Part shown: positions 25,885 to 34,240 of the stretch, piece by piece
Layout: each line of letters starts with the position of its first letter
How positions within the stretch are numbered: position 1 is the stretch's first letter
Source of the DNA: Polynucleobacter sphagniphilus
GTDB lineage: Bacteria > Pseudomonadota > Gammaproteobacteria > Burkholderiales > Burkholderiaceae
Direction: 5' to 3'
Length of the DNA: 64,000 nucleotides
NCBI RefSeq assembly: GCF_001953355.1
Contig: NZ_MPIY01000001.1
Span: 310,001 to 374,000 of the forward strand
Made by a program: the position numbers and the translations under genes
The notes under the pieces: model-generated
What the model was told of the DNA's origin: nothing
Database searches by the model: none
What the model saw: only the letters and a program-made list of their open reading frames with translations

Positions 25885-26043
25885 ATGTATATGTTCCTCC
25901 CTTTCCTGACAGCCTTTATCGGACTGGTCTTTGTCTGGTTTGAGAAACGCCTGCCCGCTTTAACTGCAGTGGCCATTACCGTTGCAATTCTGATGTACTG
26001 GTTCCATTTCCACGCTACTGATCACTTGAATATTAGCCTGTGA
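25885..26043 (+). CDS. DUF5993 family small membrane protein
   Basis: A 52-residue protein with two hydrophobic segments (about 4-19 and 26-42) and a basic turn (EKRLPA) between, ending in a His-rich tail (FHFHATDH). This matches the small DUF5993 family, which is often next to dsbB. The stop overlaps the GTG start of dsbB (GTGA), so translation is coupled. It could be a DsbB partner or assembly helper, which is inference from position. Confidence 0.78.
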   Translation: MYMFLPFLTAFIGLVFVWFEKRLPALTAVAITVAILMYWFHFHATDHLNISL

Positions 26044-26603
26044 GCAAACATTCCTTCCCCTCGCTTGCAGCCCTAGGCAACCAACTCTGCTTGCTGGCAA
26101 TTATTGGTGTTCTTTCTTATGCATTCGTAGATCAGTTTTATTTTGGTGAACTACCTTGCCCGCTATGCCTTTTACAACGAGTTGGTTTTGTCGTGATAGG
26201 AAGCGCGATTGCTTTAAATATTCGTTGTGGCGCACACTCTGCTCACTATGGGTGGGGGATATTTGGTGGCTTGGTTGGCATGATGGTTTCCTTGCGCCAG
26301 ATCCTCTTGCATATTGCTCCTGGCGACCCTGGCTATGGAAGTCCTTTTTTGGGCTTGCATTTCTATACCTGGGGATTCATTGGTGCCTTGGGTCTTCTAG
26401 GTGGCCAAGCGATTTTGTTAATGTTGCCTAATCGTGAAGTGCGTTCACGCTCTTGGTTTGCCAATGCGCTGATTTTGATTTTCATGCTGCTTGTTTTTGC
26501 CAATCTGCTTTCTACCCTCTTAGAGTGTGGCATGGGTCCTTGTGCAGATAATCCCATTGCTTATGATGGCTTGATTGCATTGCGAACTCGCTTCGGTTTT
26601 TAA
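26040..26603 (+). CDS. DsbB-family disulfide bond formation protein
   Basis: A 187-residue, four-helix inner-membrane protein that starts at GTG inside the preceding stop. The first redox pair is Cys40-Pro-Leu-Cys43 in ELPCPLCLLQR. The second pair lies in LLECGMGPCADN near residues 163-170. DsbB passes electrons from DsbA to quinone. The second pair is separated by five residues instead of the long E. coli loop, as seen in the DsbI/short DsbB group. Confidence 0.88.
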   Translation: MSKHSFPSLAALGNQLCLLAIIGVLSYAFVDQFYFGELPCPLCLLQRVGFVVIGSAIALNIRCGAHSAHYGWGIFGGLVGMMVSLRQILLHIAPGDPGYGSPFLGLHFYTWGFIGALGLLGGQAILLMLPNREVRSRSWFANALILIFMLLVFANLLSTLLECGMGPCADNPIAYDGLIALRTRFGF

Positions 26604-26620
26604 TACCACCTTTTTTGCTC

Positions 26621-27634
26621 ATGCTGCAATATCCTAAGGCAGCGAGGATCTTCCTTGCAGCTGCATGCATCATCCTTATCAATCTCGCACATTGTCTTTG
26701 TGCCCAAGCCCAGAGCGCAAACAACCCCCTAAAAGCTTGGCCCAAACAGCCTATTAAAGTGATTGTCAGTTTTACCCCAGGTGGAGCACCAGATATCTTG
26801 GCTCGTGTCTTAGCTCAACATTGGCAGCAAGCACTGGGCGTTCCTGTCTTGGTTGAGAATCGACCTGGATTTGGTGGGAATATTGGGGCAGATCTAGTGG
26901 CCAAAAGTGAGCCTGATGGTTATACCTTGTTAATTGGTACCGTCGGTATACACGCGATTAATGGAGCTCTCTACGAAAAGATCTCTTTTGATCCAGTGAA
27001 GGATTTCACGCCAATTAGTTTTTTGGCAAGCACACCTAATGTATTGGTGGTCAATAAACAGCTCGGGGTAAGTAATCTACAAGAGCTCATTGAATTGGCT
27101 AAAGCTAAACCCAATCAACTGACATTTGGTTCTTCTGGTGTGGGCACCTCACTGCATATGTCAGGTGAGTTATTGAAGGAGATGATTGGAATCGAGATAC
27201 GTCACATTCCTTATAAGGGACGCGCGCAATCACTGCCGGATTTACTGAGTGGTCGCATATCCATGCTGTTTGATAACCTATCTTCAGCCTTACCTTTAAT
27301 TCGCTCTGGAGACATTAAGGCGCTGGGCGTAACGACCTTAAAACGTTCACGCTCTGCCCCAGAAATTCCTACGCTAGCAGAGCAAGGCCTGCCAGGGTTT
27401 GAGGCGGTCTCTTGGTTTTCCTTAATGGCTCCAGCGCATCTGGGATTACCGCTCCAAAAGCGCTTAAATGAGCTTACAAAGCAAGCCCTCAATGATCCAG
27501 AAGTTCGCAGTAAACTTTTAGCGAATGGTTTGGATCCAGCCCCAGGAAGCCCTGAGAGTTTGTCAAAATTGATTGAGTCTGAGGCGCTCAAGTGGGGTAA
27601 GGTAGTGCACAAGACAAGGATTAAAGCGGATTAA
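26621..27634 (+). CDS. Bug/TctC-family tricarboxylate-type binding protein
   Basis: A 337-residue periplasmic protein with a signal peptide ending CAQAQ-SA. The family marks are PIKVIVSFTPGGAPDILARVL near residue 45, LVENRPGFGGNIGADLVAKSEPDGYTLL near 78, and GSSGVGTSLHMSGELLK near 167. Bug proteins bind carboxylates or amides and are heavily expanded in Burkholderiales. No tctAB genes are present here, so it is an orphan receptor. Confidence 0.92.
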   Translation: MLQYPKAARIFLAAACIILINLAHCLCAQAQSANNPLKAWPKQPIKVIVSFTPGGAPDILARVLAQHWQQALGVPVLVENRPGFGGNIGADLVAKSEPDGYTLLIGTVGIHAINGALYEKISFDPVKDFTPISFLASTPNVLVVNKQLGVSNLQELIELAKAKPNQLTFGSSGVGTSLHMSGELLKEMIGIEIRHIPYKGRAQSLPDLLSGRISMLFDNLSSALPLIRSGDIKALGVTTLKRSRSAPEIPTLAEQGLPGFEAVSWFSLMAPAHLGLPLQKRLNELTKQALNDPEVRSKLLANGLDPAPGSPESLSKLIESEALKWGKVVHKTRIKAD

Positions 27635-27677
27635 AATTACCACAAGCCGTAAGTATTTATGTGGCAAAAGGAGTCTA

Positions 27678-28106
27678 ATGGATAAGGAACGGTCAATGAA
27701 GAATATGAAGAAAATTATCCCCTTATTTTGGATCTTATGTGGATCCTTAGCTAGCCTGCTGCCAAGTGCGGCATTTGCAGGGCCTTATGTAGGTTGGAAT
27801 GTTTCGGTAGGTGGCGGCGGCTGGTACCCAGGCCCTTATGGCGGCCCTTGGCGACCAGCCGGTTACTATGGTGGCTACCCATATCCTGTAGTGGGATATG
27901 CCCCACCTGTAGTGTATGCAGCACCCCCTGTTTATATGGCGCCTCCTCAGCCAGTGGTATTGGCTTCACAACCACAACCATCTGTATGGTATTACTGCGC
28001 TGAAAGTGGGAAATACTATCCTTATGTAGAATCCTGTGCTGGTACCTGGAAAATTCAGCCGGCATTGCCGCCAGCGAACCAATCTGGGCCACCACCAAGT
28101 AATTAA
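27678..28106 (+). CDS. Exported Gly/Pro/Tyr-rich protein
   Basis: A 142-residue protein behind AGGAG, with a signal peptide (core ILCGSLASLLP, cleavage near AFA-GP). The middle (residues 38-85) is Gly-Trp-Pro-Tyr rich, then Pro-Val-Ala rich. The end has SVWYYCAESGKYYPYVESCAG with two Cys, a pattern found in small Burkholderiales surface proteins of unknown role. It is cotranscribed with the glycine-zipper lipoprotein 27 nt downstream. Confidence 0.75.
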   Translation: MDKERSMKNMKKIIPLFWILCGSLASLLPSAAFAGPYVGWNVSVGGGGWYPGPYGGPWRPAGYYGGYPYPVVGYAPPVVYAAPPVYMAPPQPVVLASQPQPSVWYYCAESGKYYPYVESCAGTWKIQPALPPANQSGPPPSN

Positions 28107-28133
28107 TTTTTTGTGTTTTTATAGGATTTAAAA

Positions 28134-28562
28134 ATGAAGCGTGTCATCTTATCGGCAGGATTAATTAGTGTCTTGGCAGCGTGTGTATCTGCCCCAACTG
28201 GTCCAACGGTTGCCGTTATGCCTCGTCAAGGCAAGCCATTTGAGGTATTCCAGCAAGAAGATCAGCAATGCCGTGAGTTCGCTGCAAATGCGGTTAAGGA
28301 CACCTCGAATGCCGCTTTAAAAGATGGTGCCACTAGTGCACTGGTTGGCGCTGCCTTAGGTGCGGCTGCTGGCGCTGTGATTGGTGGGGGTAGTCATACC
28401 AACGTCGGTACTGGTGCAGGTGTTGGACTCTTAGGGGGAGCTGGTTTAGGTGCGATCAATGCTTCCGGTAAGGAAAACCAGGCACAAGGACAGTACAACA
28501 TTGCTTATCAGCAGTGTATGTATGCTAAGGGGAATCAAGTACCCAGTTACAAAGGTAATTAA
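28134..28562 (+). CDS. Glycine-zipper lipoprotein
   Basis: A 142-residue protein with a lipobox LAAC near residue 17. Residues 62-105 contain spaced glycines (GAALGAAAGAVIGGG, then GTGAGVGLLGGAGLGAI), the glycine-zipper 2TM type that inserts in or organises the outer membrane. The C-terminus has a Cys in QQCMYAKG and another in QQCREFA near 46, which may form a disulfide. Its role is probably envelope integrity. Confidence 0.8.
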   Translation: MKRVILSAGLISVLAACVSAPTGPTVAVMPRQGKPFEVFQQEDQQCREFAANAVKDTSNAALKDGATSALVGAALGAAAGAVIGGGSHTNVGTGAGVGLLGGAGLGAINASGKENQAQGQYNIAYQQCMYAKGNQVPSYKGN

Positions 28563-28576
28563 TTTTTTAGAAGAAT

Positions 28577-29968
28577 TTAAACCTGAATGGGCGGATGCGT
28601 AGCTTCAAAGCGCGCAGCCGTTCTTCTAAAGAGATACAGCAAGAGGGTGGCTGCAAGACCGAGGCTAATACTGTTAGCAGCCCAAAAGCCGCTGGCACCT
28701 TGTAAAAATTGCGGCGTATTGCCAAACACATTAAAGCCCAATAAATAACCTCCCACGAGGCCAACACCCCACAGGGAGCCTGCATAAATGATCATCGGCC
28801 AAAAGGCAATTCGATAGGCTCGCAGAATAAAAGCTGCGGTGACCTGCAAAGCATCAAACACTTGATAAAAGGCGATGAAGAAAAAGAGCGGCACCGAAAA
28901 TACCTTCACAGCCGCCGGGGGATCATACAAATCTAGCAGTGCAAACTTCGAGAACCACACTGCACAACCAATGAAGACACACAGGCAGGTGGTAAAGAAA
29001 ACCGCAGACCAACCAATCTCCTCCGCACGCTCTTGCTGGTTGGCGCCAATCGATTGAGATACCAGCGTCATCGTTGCTATCGAAAGTGAGAGGGGCACCA
29101 TGTAGATGACGGTTCCCATATTGGCAATGATCTGGTGTCCTGCTAAGGCAGTTGTCCCAAGCCTAGCGATAAATAAAGACATGAAGGTGAATGAAGTAAC
29201 TTCGATCAAGTAACTAAAACCAATTGGCGTGCCTAGCTTAAGAAGGGTCCAAATGCGATGCCAATCAGGCATGCTAAAGCGGCTGAAGATTTGGAAGGGC
29301 TGATAGAAGCGATCAAGTAATACAAAGCTGAGGGTAATGATGAGCCAAAACCAATTGACGATGATGGTCGCGACAGCACAGCCTGGACCGCCCATTGCAG
29401 CAATTCCAAAGCCGCCATAGATAAATAATAAATTGAGGGGGAGCTTTAATCCCAGTCCAATCAGTTGTACAACAGTAATCACAGCTGGGCGAGATACGGC
29501 ATTGTGAAGCGCCATCAGAATGCGCATGCCCATGCTGGCAGGTAAGCCGTATGCCAAGATGTTGAGGTAGAAGCGAGCCTTGCCTTCAATGTCGGCAGTC
29601 ATATGTGAAATCTTCAGAATTTGCTCTGCATTAGTCAGAATGAGGCATCCGAGCAAAGTCAGTCCGATCGCTAGCCAGCCTGCCTGACGTACCTCTTCAC
29701 CAATTTCATCAAAGCGCTTGGCTCCAAAAAGTTGCCCTGCTATGGGTGCTAATGCCGATATCACTCCAGTAAGCCCAACATAAATGCTAATAAAGATAGC
29801 GGATGCCATGGCAAGAGCGGCAAGATCATCTGCGGAATAGCGTGCGGTCATTGCGGTATCGAGTACACCGAATGCAATTACTGCTAATTGTCCGACTAAT
29901 AAGGGGGCGGCTAATTTGAGAAGGGCGGGGATATCTTCGCGTAAACGCGAGAGCTTAAAGTGCAGCAC
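28577..29968 (-). CDS. MATE family efflux transporter (NorM type)
   Basis: A 463-residue, 12-helix antiporter in two halves. AAPLLVGQLAVIAFGVLDTAMTARYS near residue 18 and KLGTPIGFSYLIEVTSF near 247 are the equivalent first helices of each half; the latter carries the acidic residue of NorM. It would export cationic drugs or metabolites using Na+ or H+. It starts 3 nt after the stop of the GT39 gene and is cotranscribed with it. Confidence 0.9.
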   Translation of the reverse strand: MLHFKLSRLREDIPALLKLAAPLLVGQLAVIAFGVLDTAMTARYSADDLAALAMASAIFISIYVGLTGVISALAPIAGQLFGAKRFDEIGEEVRQAGWLAIGLTLLGCLILTNAEQILKISHMTADIEGKARFYLNILAYGLPASMGMRILMALHNAVSRPAVITVVQLIGLGLKLPLNLLFIYGGFGIAAMGGPGCAVATIIVNWFWLIITLSFVLLDRFYQPFQIFSRFSMPDWHRIWTLLKLGTPIGFSYLIEVTSFTFMSLFIARLGTTALAGHQIIANMGTVIYMVPLSLSIATMTLVSQSIGANQQERAEEIGWSAVFFTTCLCVFIGCAVWFSKFALLDLYDPPAAVKVFSVPLFFFIAFYQVFDALQVTAAFILRAYRIAFWPMIIYAGSLWGVGLVGGYLLGFNVFGNTPQFLQGASGFWAANSISLGLAATLLLYLFRRTAARFEATHPPIQV

Positions 29969-29971
29969 GAC

Positions 29972-31690
29972 TTATTCCGGACGCACTTGATATAGTCTGA
30001 GTCGCTCATCTCGGTCTGCTGCTCGACGATCTTCCCAAAGCAAAATGAGTTTCTTGTTGTTCAGGCTAGCGTAGGCTTTAGCATCCGATTGATTGTGTGT
30101 CAGTACCCATGGGCAACTCGGATCATCGCGCAAAGGTAAGTTGGTGAAGTAATCAAAGGATGCGAGTTGGGCTAGTCCAATATTGCTGCTATCAATACAA
30201 CCAGCATGTTTGGAGCTCACATAAGCTAGTCGCTGCGCAACATAGCGATAGGTTTTTGCGTAGTTAATCGTTGGTAACCACAGCGTCATCAATAGAACCC
30301 ACATCAAGGTTGTACCAGAGGCAGAGATGATCAGGCAGCGCCAAATTTCCTTAGGGGCGCGTGAGGTTCTCCAGCGCACGACTGCTAACCAAATTCCAGT
30401 AATGATGCTTGCCACCACAAAACTGCGCCAATGAAACTGCCCTTGGAAGCCTGGCAATAAACGCTCCATATTGGCAGCAGTCGATTCTGGAAAGCCCGTT
30501 ACCTTAGCCAACCAAATCACCCAAATTGCAATTGCAATCAAGGTAAAACTGAACATCGCAAACCAGTCTATAAAGCTGATGAGGCTGCGCTTTAAGATCG
30601 GCAAGCTGAAGGCAGCAATAATCGATAAACTGGGAATCAAAATAATCAGATCATGTTCATTCGCCTCGAGACGGAAGAGTACATAAATCAAGCCGCCAAT
30701 AAATAGACTCAATGGAATGCATAGATGGGGGGCGCGCCAACCACCCGCCTCCCTAGTCTGACCCCAGTGGGCTAGAGAGATCGCTGCTAAAGGCCAAACG
30801 GGCCAAGCATAGGCCCAAAAGTTCACGCTAAAGAAGGCAAGCGACTCAATCGATGGGCTTGCTTGCATCTCAGGCATGTTGCGCCAACCTGCTTGTGCAA
30901 TGTGGCGCCATTCAGGAGTGAGATTGAAGTAATGCCAAAGCGCTGGCCAAACTGCAAAACCAATTAAGCCAAAGACAATGCTAGTCAATGTCCACCGAAA
31001 GCGTAGTTTGGCATTGCTGGCAATCACTGCCACGATAGTAGAGCTCACTACGATCAGCGATAGAGTGAGGTTGCTCGAGAGTGCAACAATCAGAATGCCA
31101 AGACCTGTCCACAAACCACCTTGCCAGGGCTTATCTAAGCCGCGTACGGTGCCATACAAGACAATGGAGAGCCCCATGAGTTGCGCCATCATTGGTGTTG
31201 TCTCATGAGCACGTTGCGCTAAGCCTACGCAAGCCAAAAAGATGAGTAGAGCGCCATCGGCCAAGGTCATGCCATAACTCTTGCGATCGGGTTGTCCGCC
31301 TACCGCTAAGGCCATGGGCTGGACTTCTTGGCGCCGACCTAAAAGATAGGTCGCATACCAAATAGCTAATGCAGATGCAAAAAAACAAATCGCAGAGTAG
31401 AGGCGTGCAGCATTGGCATCACCAATATAAGGACCAAAGAGGTCTATGAGGGTAGCGCCCATCCAATAAGGTAAAGGGGGGCCCAGCGATAAATCACGTC
31501 CCGCTAAGTGCGGCACGATCCAATCAATAGTATTGCCGTGATGCGCATTCCACATGGCGCCAAAACCAATGGCATCCTCATTTTTCCAGGGATCCCGAAG
31601 AAACAAACCGGCAAAGCCATAGACCAAGGTCAACGCAAAAATAATGATGCGTGGAATAGATTTTGTGGCGGCGGCGGTGAGTTTAACCAT
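29972..31690 (-). CDS. GT39/ArnT-like membrane glycosyltransferase
   Basis: A 572-residue integral membrane protein. The first periplasmic loop after helix 1 holds FLRDPWKNEDAIG near residue 30 (the acidic D/E pair of GT-C enzymes) and HLAGRDLSLGPPLPYW near 61. About eleven hydrophobic segments follow, then a soluble C-terminal domain from residue 460. GT39/83 proteins such as ArnT transfer a sugar from a polyprenyl carrier to lipid A or protein. The acceptor is not known here. Confidence 0.82.
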   Translation of the reverse strand: MVKLTAAATKSIPRIIIFALTLVYGFAGLFLRDPWKNEDAIGFGAMWNAHHGNTIDWIVPHLAGRDLSLGPPLPYWMGATLIDLFGPYIGDANAARLYSAICFFASALAIWYATYLLGRRQEVQPMALAVGGQPDRKSYGMTLADGALLIFLACVGLAQRAHETTPMMAQLMGLSIVLYGTVRGLDKPWQGGLWTGLGILIVALSSNLTLSLIVVSSTIVAVIASNAKLRFRWTLTSIVFGLIGFAVWPALWHYFNLTPEWRHIAQAGWRNMPEMQASPSIESLAFFSVNFWAYAWPVWPLAAISLAHWGQTREAGGWRAPHLCIPLSLFIGGLIYVLFRLEANEHDLIILIPSLSIIAAFSLPILKRSLISFIDWFAMFSFTLIAIAIWVIWLAKVTGFPESTAANMERLLPGFQGQFHWRSFVVASIITGIWLAVVRWRTSRAPKEIWRCLIISASGTTLMWVLLMTLWLPTINYAKTYRYVAQRLAYVSSKHAGCIDSSNIGLAQLASFDYFTNLPLRDDPSCPWVLTHNQSDAKAYASLNNKKLILLWEDRRAADRDERLRLYQVRPE

Positions 31691-31701
31691 GTATGAATTA
31701 G

Positions 31702-31729
31702 TAATAAAAAAGGCAGCAAACGCTGCCTT
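31702..31729 (-). terminator. Terminator of rpmE2
   Basis: Read on the minus strand, AAGGCAGC GTTT GCTGCCTT is followed by TTTTTATTA. It separates rpmE2 from the GT39 gene. Confidence 0.85.
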
Positions 31730-31782
31730 GATTATCTCGTAGGGAAAGGAATTCCCAAAGCCCTACAAAGTGACTAAGTAAA

Positions 31783-32130
31783 TTAAGCCTTTTTCTTGGC
31801 TGGCTTTTCAGCAGCTTTCGCTTCTGCAGCAGCTGCTTTTTTCTCAGCAGTTTTTGCAGCGCCATCACCAGTAGACTTGGCAACGGACTTGCTACCGAAT
31901 TTCTGACGGAATTTCTCAACACGACCAGCTGTATCCATAATCTTCTGGGTACCGGTGTAGAAAGGGTGAGATTCAGATGAAGTCTCGATCTTGGCCAATG
32001 GATATTCATTGCCATCCTCCCACTTGATTGTCTCTTTAGTGGACATGGTGGAGCGAGTCTTGAAGCTGAAGTTATTAGAAACGTCTACAAAGACGATTTC
32101 ACGATATTCGGGGTGAATGCCAGGTTTCAT
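31783..32130 (-). CDS. rpmE2: Ribosomal protein L31 type B with a basic tail
   Basis: A 115-residue protein starting at [16 protein letters not shown], with AGGACT before the ATG. Residues 1-80 are L31, and the zinc-binding Cys pairs of type A are absent, so it is the zinc-free type B. Residues 81-115 are an Ala/Lys/Glu-rich extension ([20 protein letters not shown]) beyond the usual length of about 85. Such tails occur in related bacteria. The open frame upstream of this ATG is not part of the gene. Confidence 0.93.
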   Translation of the reverse strand: MKPGIHPEYREIVFVDVSNNFSFKTRSTMSTKETIKWEDGNEYPLAKIETSSESHPFYTGTQKIMDTAGRVEKFRQKFGSKSVAKSTGDGAAKTAEKKAAAAEAKAAEKPAKKKA

Positions 32131-32283
32131 TGTTAGTCCTATTAGCGAGCAGCCGTTTAAGTTAATCAAAGGATTAAGCTAAATACTTACCCAAGTTAAA
32201 AGCAAATTAGTAAAGCGTTAAAGGCGAAATTATGCCATGAAATCAATGGGAAAGAGCGCTTTTGCTACTTCCCCAAGGGTAAA

Positions 32284-33546
32284 TTAGCCGCCTTTACGCA
32301 TTAAATCGAAGAATTCACCGTTATTTTTAGTTGATTTGAGCTTATCGACGATAAAGTTCATTGCTTCAATATCATCCATGTCAGCCAATAATTTGCGTAA
32401 AACCCAGATTTTTTGTAGGTTTTCCGCTTTAACCAGCAATTCCTCACGGCGGGTACCGGATTTATTGAGGTTAATCGCAGGGTAGACACGGCGTTCAGCC
32501 AAACGACGCTCTAGGTGAACTTCCATATTGCCAGTTCCCTTGAACTCCTCATAGATCAAATCATCCATACGGCTACCAGTTTCGATCAAAGCGGTTGCCA
32601 AAATCGTGAGGGAGCCGCCTTCCTCAACATTACGTGCCGCGCCGAAGAAGCGTTTTGGGCGTTGCAATGCATTGGAGTCCACACCGCCTGATAGAACTTT
32701 TCCTGATGATGGAATTACGGTGTTGTAGGCACGCGCCAAACGGGTAATAGAGTCGAGCAAAATAATCACGTCTTTGCCCATCTCTACCAAGCGCTTGGCT
32801 TTTTCGATGACCATCTCAGCAACTTGTACGTGACGCACGGCTGGCTCATCAAAGGTTGAGGCAACTACTTCACCGCGAACCGAGCGCTGCATTTCAGTAA
32901 CTTCTTCTGGGCGCTCATCCACGAGCAGAACAATCAAAATAGCATCTGGATTGTTGGCAGAGATTGCATGGGCAATATGCTGCATCATCACGGTCTTACC
33001 GGATTTGGGTGAGGACACAATCAAACCACGCTGACCAAAACCAATGGGCGAGATCATGTCAATGATGCGGCCAGTTAAATTCTCTTCAGCTTTGATATCA
33101 CGCTCTAAATGAATAGTGCGATTTGGGTGCAGCGGCGTTAAATTCTCGAACATGATGCGGTTCTTGAGAGCCTCTGGAGCTAAGCCGTTGATCTTGTCCA
33201 CTTTCACCAAAGCAAAGTAACGCTCGCCATCTTTGGGGGTACGTACTTCACCTTCTACGCTGTCACCAGTGTGCAAGTTAAAGCGGCGAATCTGCGCAGG
33301 GGAGATGTAGATATCGTCTGGAGAGGCCATGTAAGAGGCTTCAGGAGAGCGCAAGAAACCAAAGCCGTCAGGCAATACTTCTAATGTGCCATCACCAAAA
33401 ACAGTCTCACCGCCCTTAGCGCGTTTTTTCAAAATCGCAAACATCAATTCTTGTTTGCGCATCCGTTGGGTATTTTCAATCTCCAAGCTGGCTGCCATTT
33501 CAAGCAGGGCGGATACGTGGAGGGCTTTGAGTTCGGTTAATTGCAT
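32284..33546 (-). CDS. rho: Transcription termination factor Rho
   Basis: A 420-residue hexameric RNA helicase. The N-terminal RNA-binding part has [22 protein letters not shown] near residue 61. The ATPase has [17 protein letters not shown] near 173 (Walker A), [20 protein letters not shown] near 207, [12 protein letters not shown] near 265 (Walker B region) and [21 protein letters not shown] near 342. Length and motifs are standard. The upstream gene is trxA, but a terminator lies between. Confidence 0.97.
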   Translation of the reverse strand: MQLTELKALHVSALLEMAASLEIENTQRMRKQELMFAILKKRAKGGETVFGDGTLEVLPDGFGFLRSPEASYMASPDDIYISPAQIRRFNLHTGDSVEGEVRTPKDGERYFALVKVDKINGLAPEALKNRIMFENLTPLHPNRTIHLERDIKAEENLTGRIIDMISPIGFGQRGLIVSSPKSGKTVMMQHIAHAISANNPDAILIVLLVDERPEEVTEMQRSVRGEVVASTFDEPAVRHVQVAEMVIEKAKRLVEMGKDVIILLDSITRLARAYNTVIPSSGKVLSGGVDSNALQRPKRFFGAARNVEEGGSLTILATALIETGSRMDDLIYEEFKGTGNMEVHLERRLAERRVYPAINLNKSGTRREELLVKAENLQKIWVLRKLLADMDDIEAMNFIVDKLKSTKNNGEFFDLMRKGG

Positions 33547-33735
33547 ATGGTTCTCGGGTATTAATTAAAGGTGTAGGTGTGCTGAACGCTTGTTTGGGGA
33601 TATGGCCGTCATGAAGAAAATCAGACGGATTGGGAAAAACAGAATTTGGGGGATTTTGCTAAAAAGAAGGGGGGTAGATTACTGGAAATTGGGGCACTTC
33701 AAGTGCGCTGAATAACTTATTAACGCCATACTACA

Positions 33736-33771
33736 CTAAAAAACCACAGGCTCAACTGGCGAACCTGTGGT
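33736..33771 (-). terminator. Terminator of trxA, before rho
   Basis: On the minus strand ACCACAGG pairs with CCTGTGGT, followed by TTTTTTAG. It stands between trxA and rho, so rho must use its own promoter in the roughly 190 bases that follow, or depend on readthrough. Confidence 0.85.
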
Positions 33772-33781
33772 CGAGGACTAT

Positions 33782-34108
33782 TTACAGATGACTATCGATA
33801 AATGCAGTCAGCTGGGATTTAGCAAGGGCGCCTACTTTTTGAGCGGCAACCGTGCCGTTTTTGAACAAAATCAGAGTAGGAATGCCGCGAATATTGAATT
33901 GGGCGGGTACGCCTTGGTTCTCATCAACGTTCATCTTAGCGATTTGGAGCTTGTCACCGTAATCAGCAGAGAGCTCTTCTAGGATAGGGCCAATCATTTT
34001 GCAAGGACCGCACCACTCCGCCCAGAAGTCGAGCAACACAGGTTTGTCAGATTTGAGGACGTCCTGCTCGAAAGAGGCGTCAGTTACGTGTTTAATGCCG
34101 GCACTCAT
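33782..34108 (-). CDS. trxA: Thioredoxin 1
   Basis: A 108-residue thioredoxin. The active site Trp-Cys-Gly-Pro-Cys is at residues 32-36, and the cis-Pro is in [13 protein letters not shown] near 75. Its fold and length match the E. coli protein. It reduces cytosolic disulfides with thioredoxin reductase, which is not encoded here. The gene lies upstream of rho, the widespread trxA-rho order. Confidence 0.97.
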   Translation of the reverse strand: MSAGIKHVTDASFEQDVLKSDKPVLLDFWAEWCGPCKMIGPILEELSADYGDKLQIAKMNVDENQGVPAQFNIRGIPTLILFKNGTVAAQKVGALAKSQLTAFIDSHL

Positions 34109-34240
34109 GAAAATTCCTTATTTAGGCTTATTTAGTTATTGCAATACAACGCTTATATTAGCAATAAGCCACACTTTCTGCCTAAAAATCAAAATTTACC
34201 TCAAATAAACTCAAAAGAACCCAAGCTAACCCAAGCCCTC

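Noticed and set aside
27751..28098. 115-codon minus-strand frame opposite the Gly/Pro/Tyr-rich protein
   Set aside because: Mirror of a repeat-rich gene that has a good start site and signal peptide.
34139..34240. Upstream extension of the AddB-like gene
   Set aside because: No ribosome binding site and no similarity to AddB; the ATG at 34241 is preferred.
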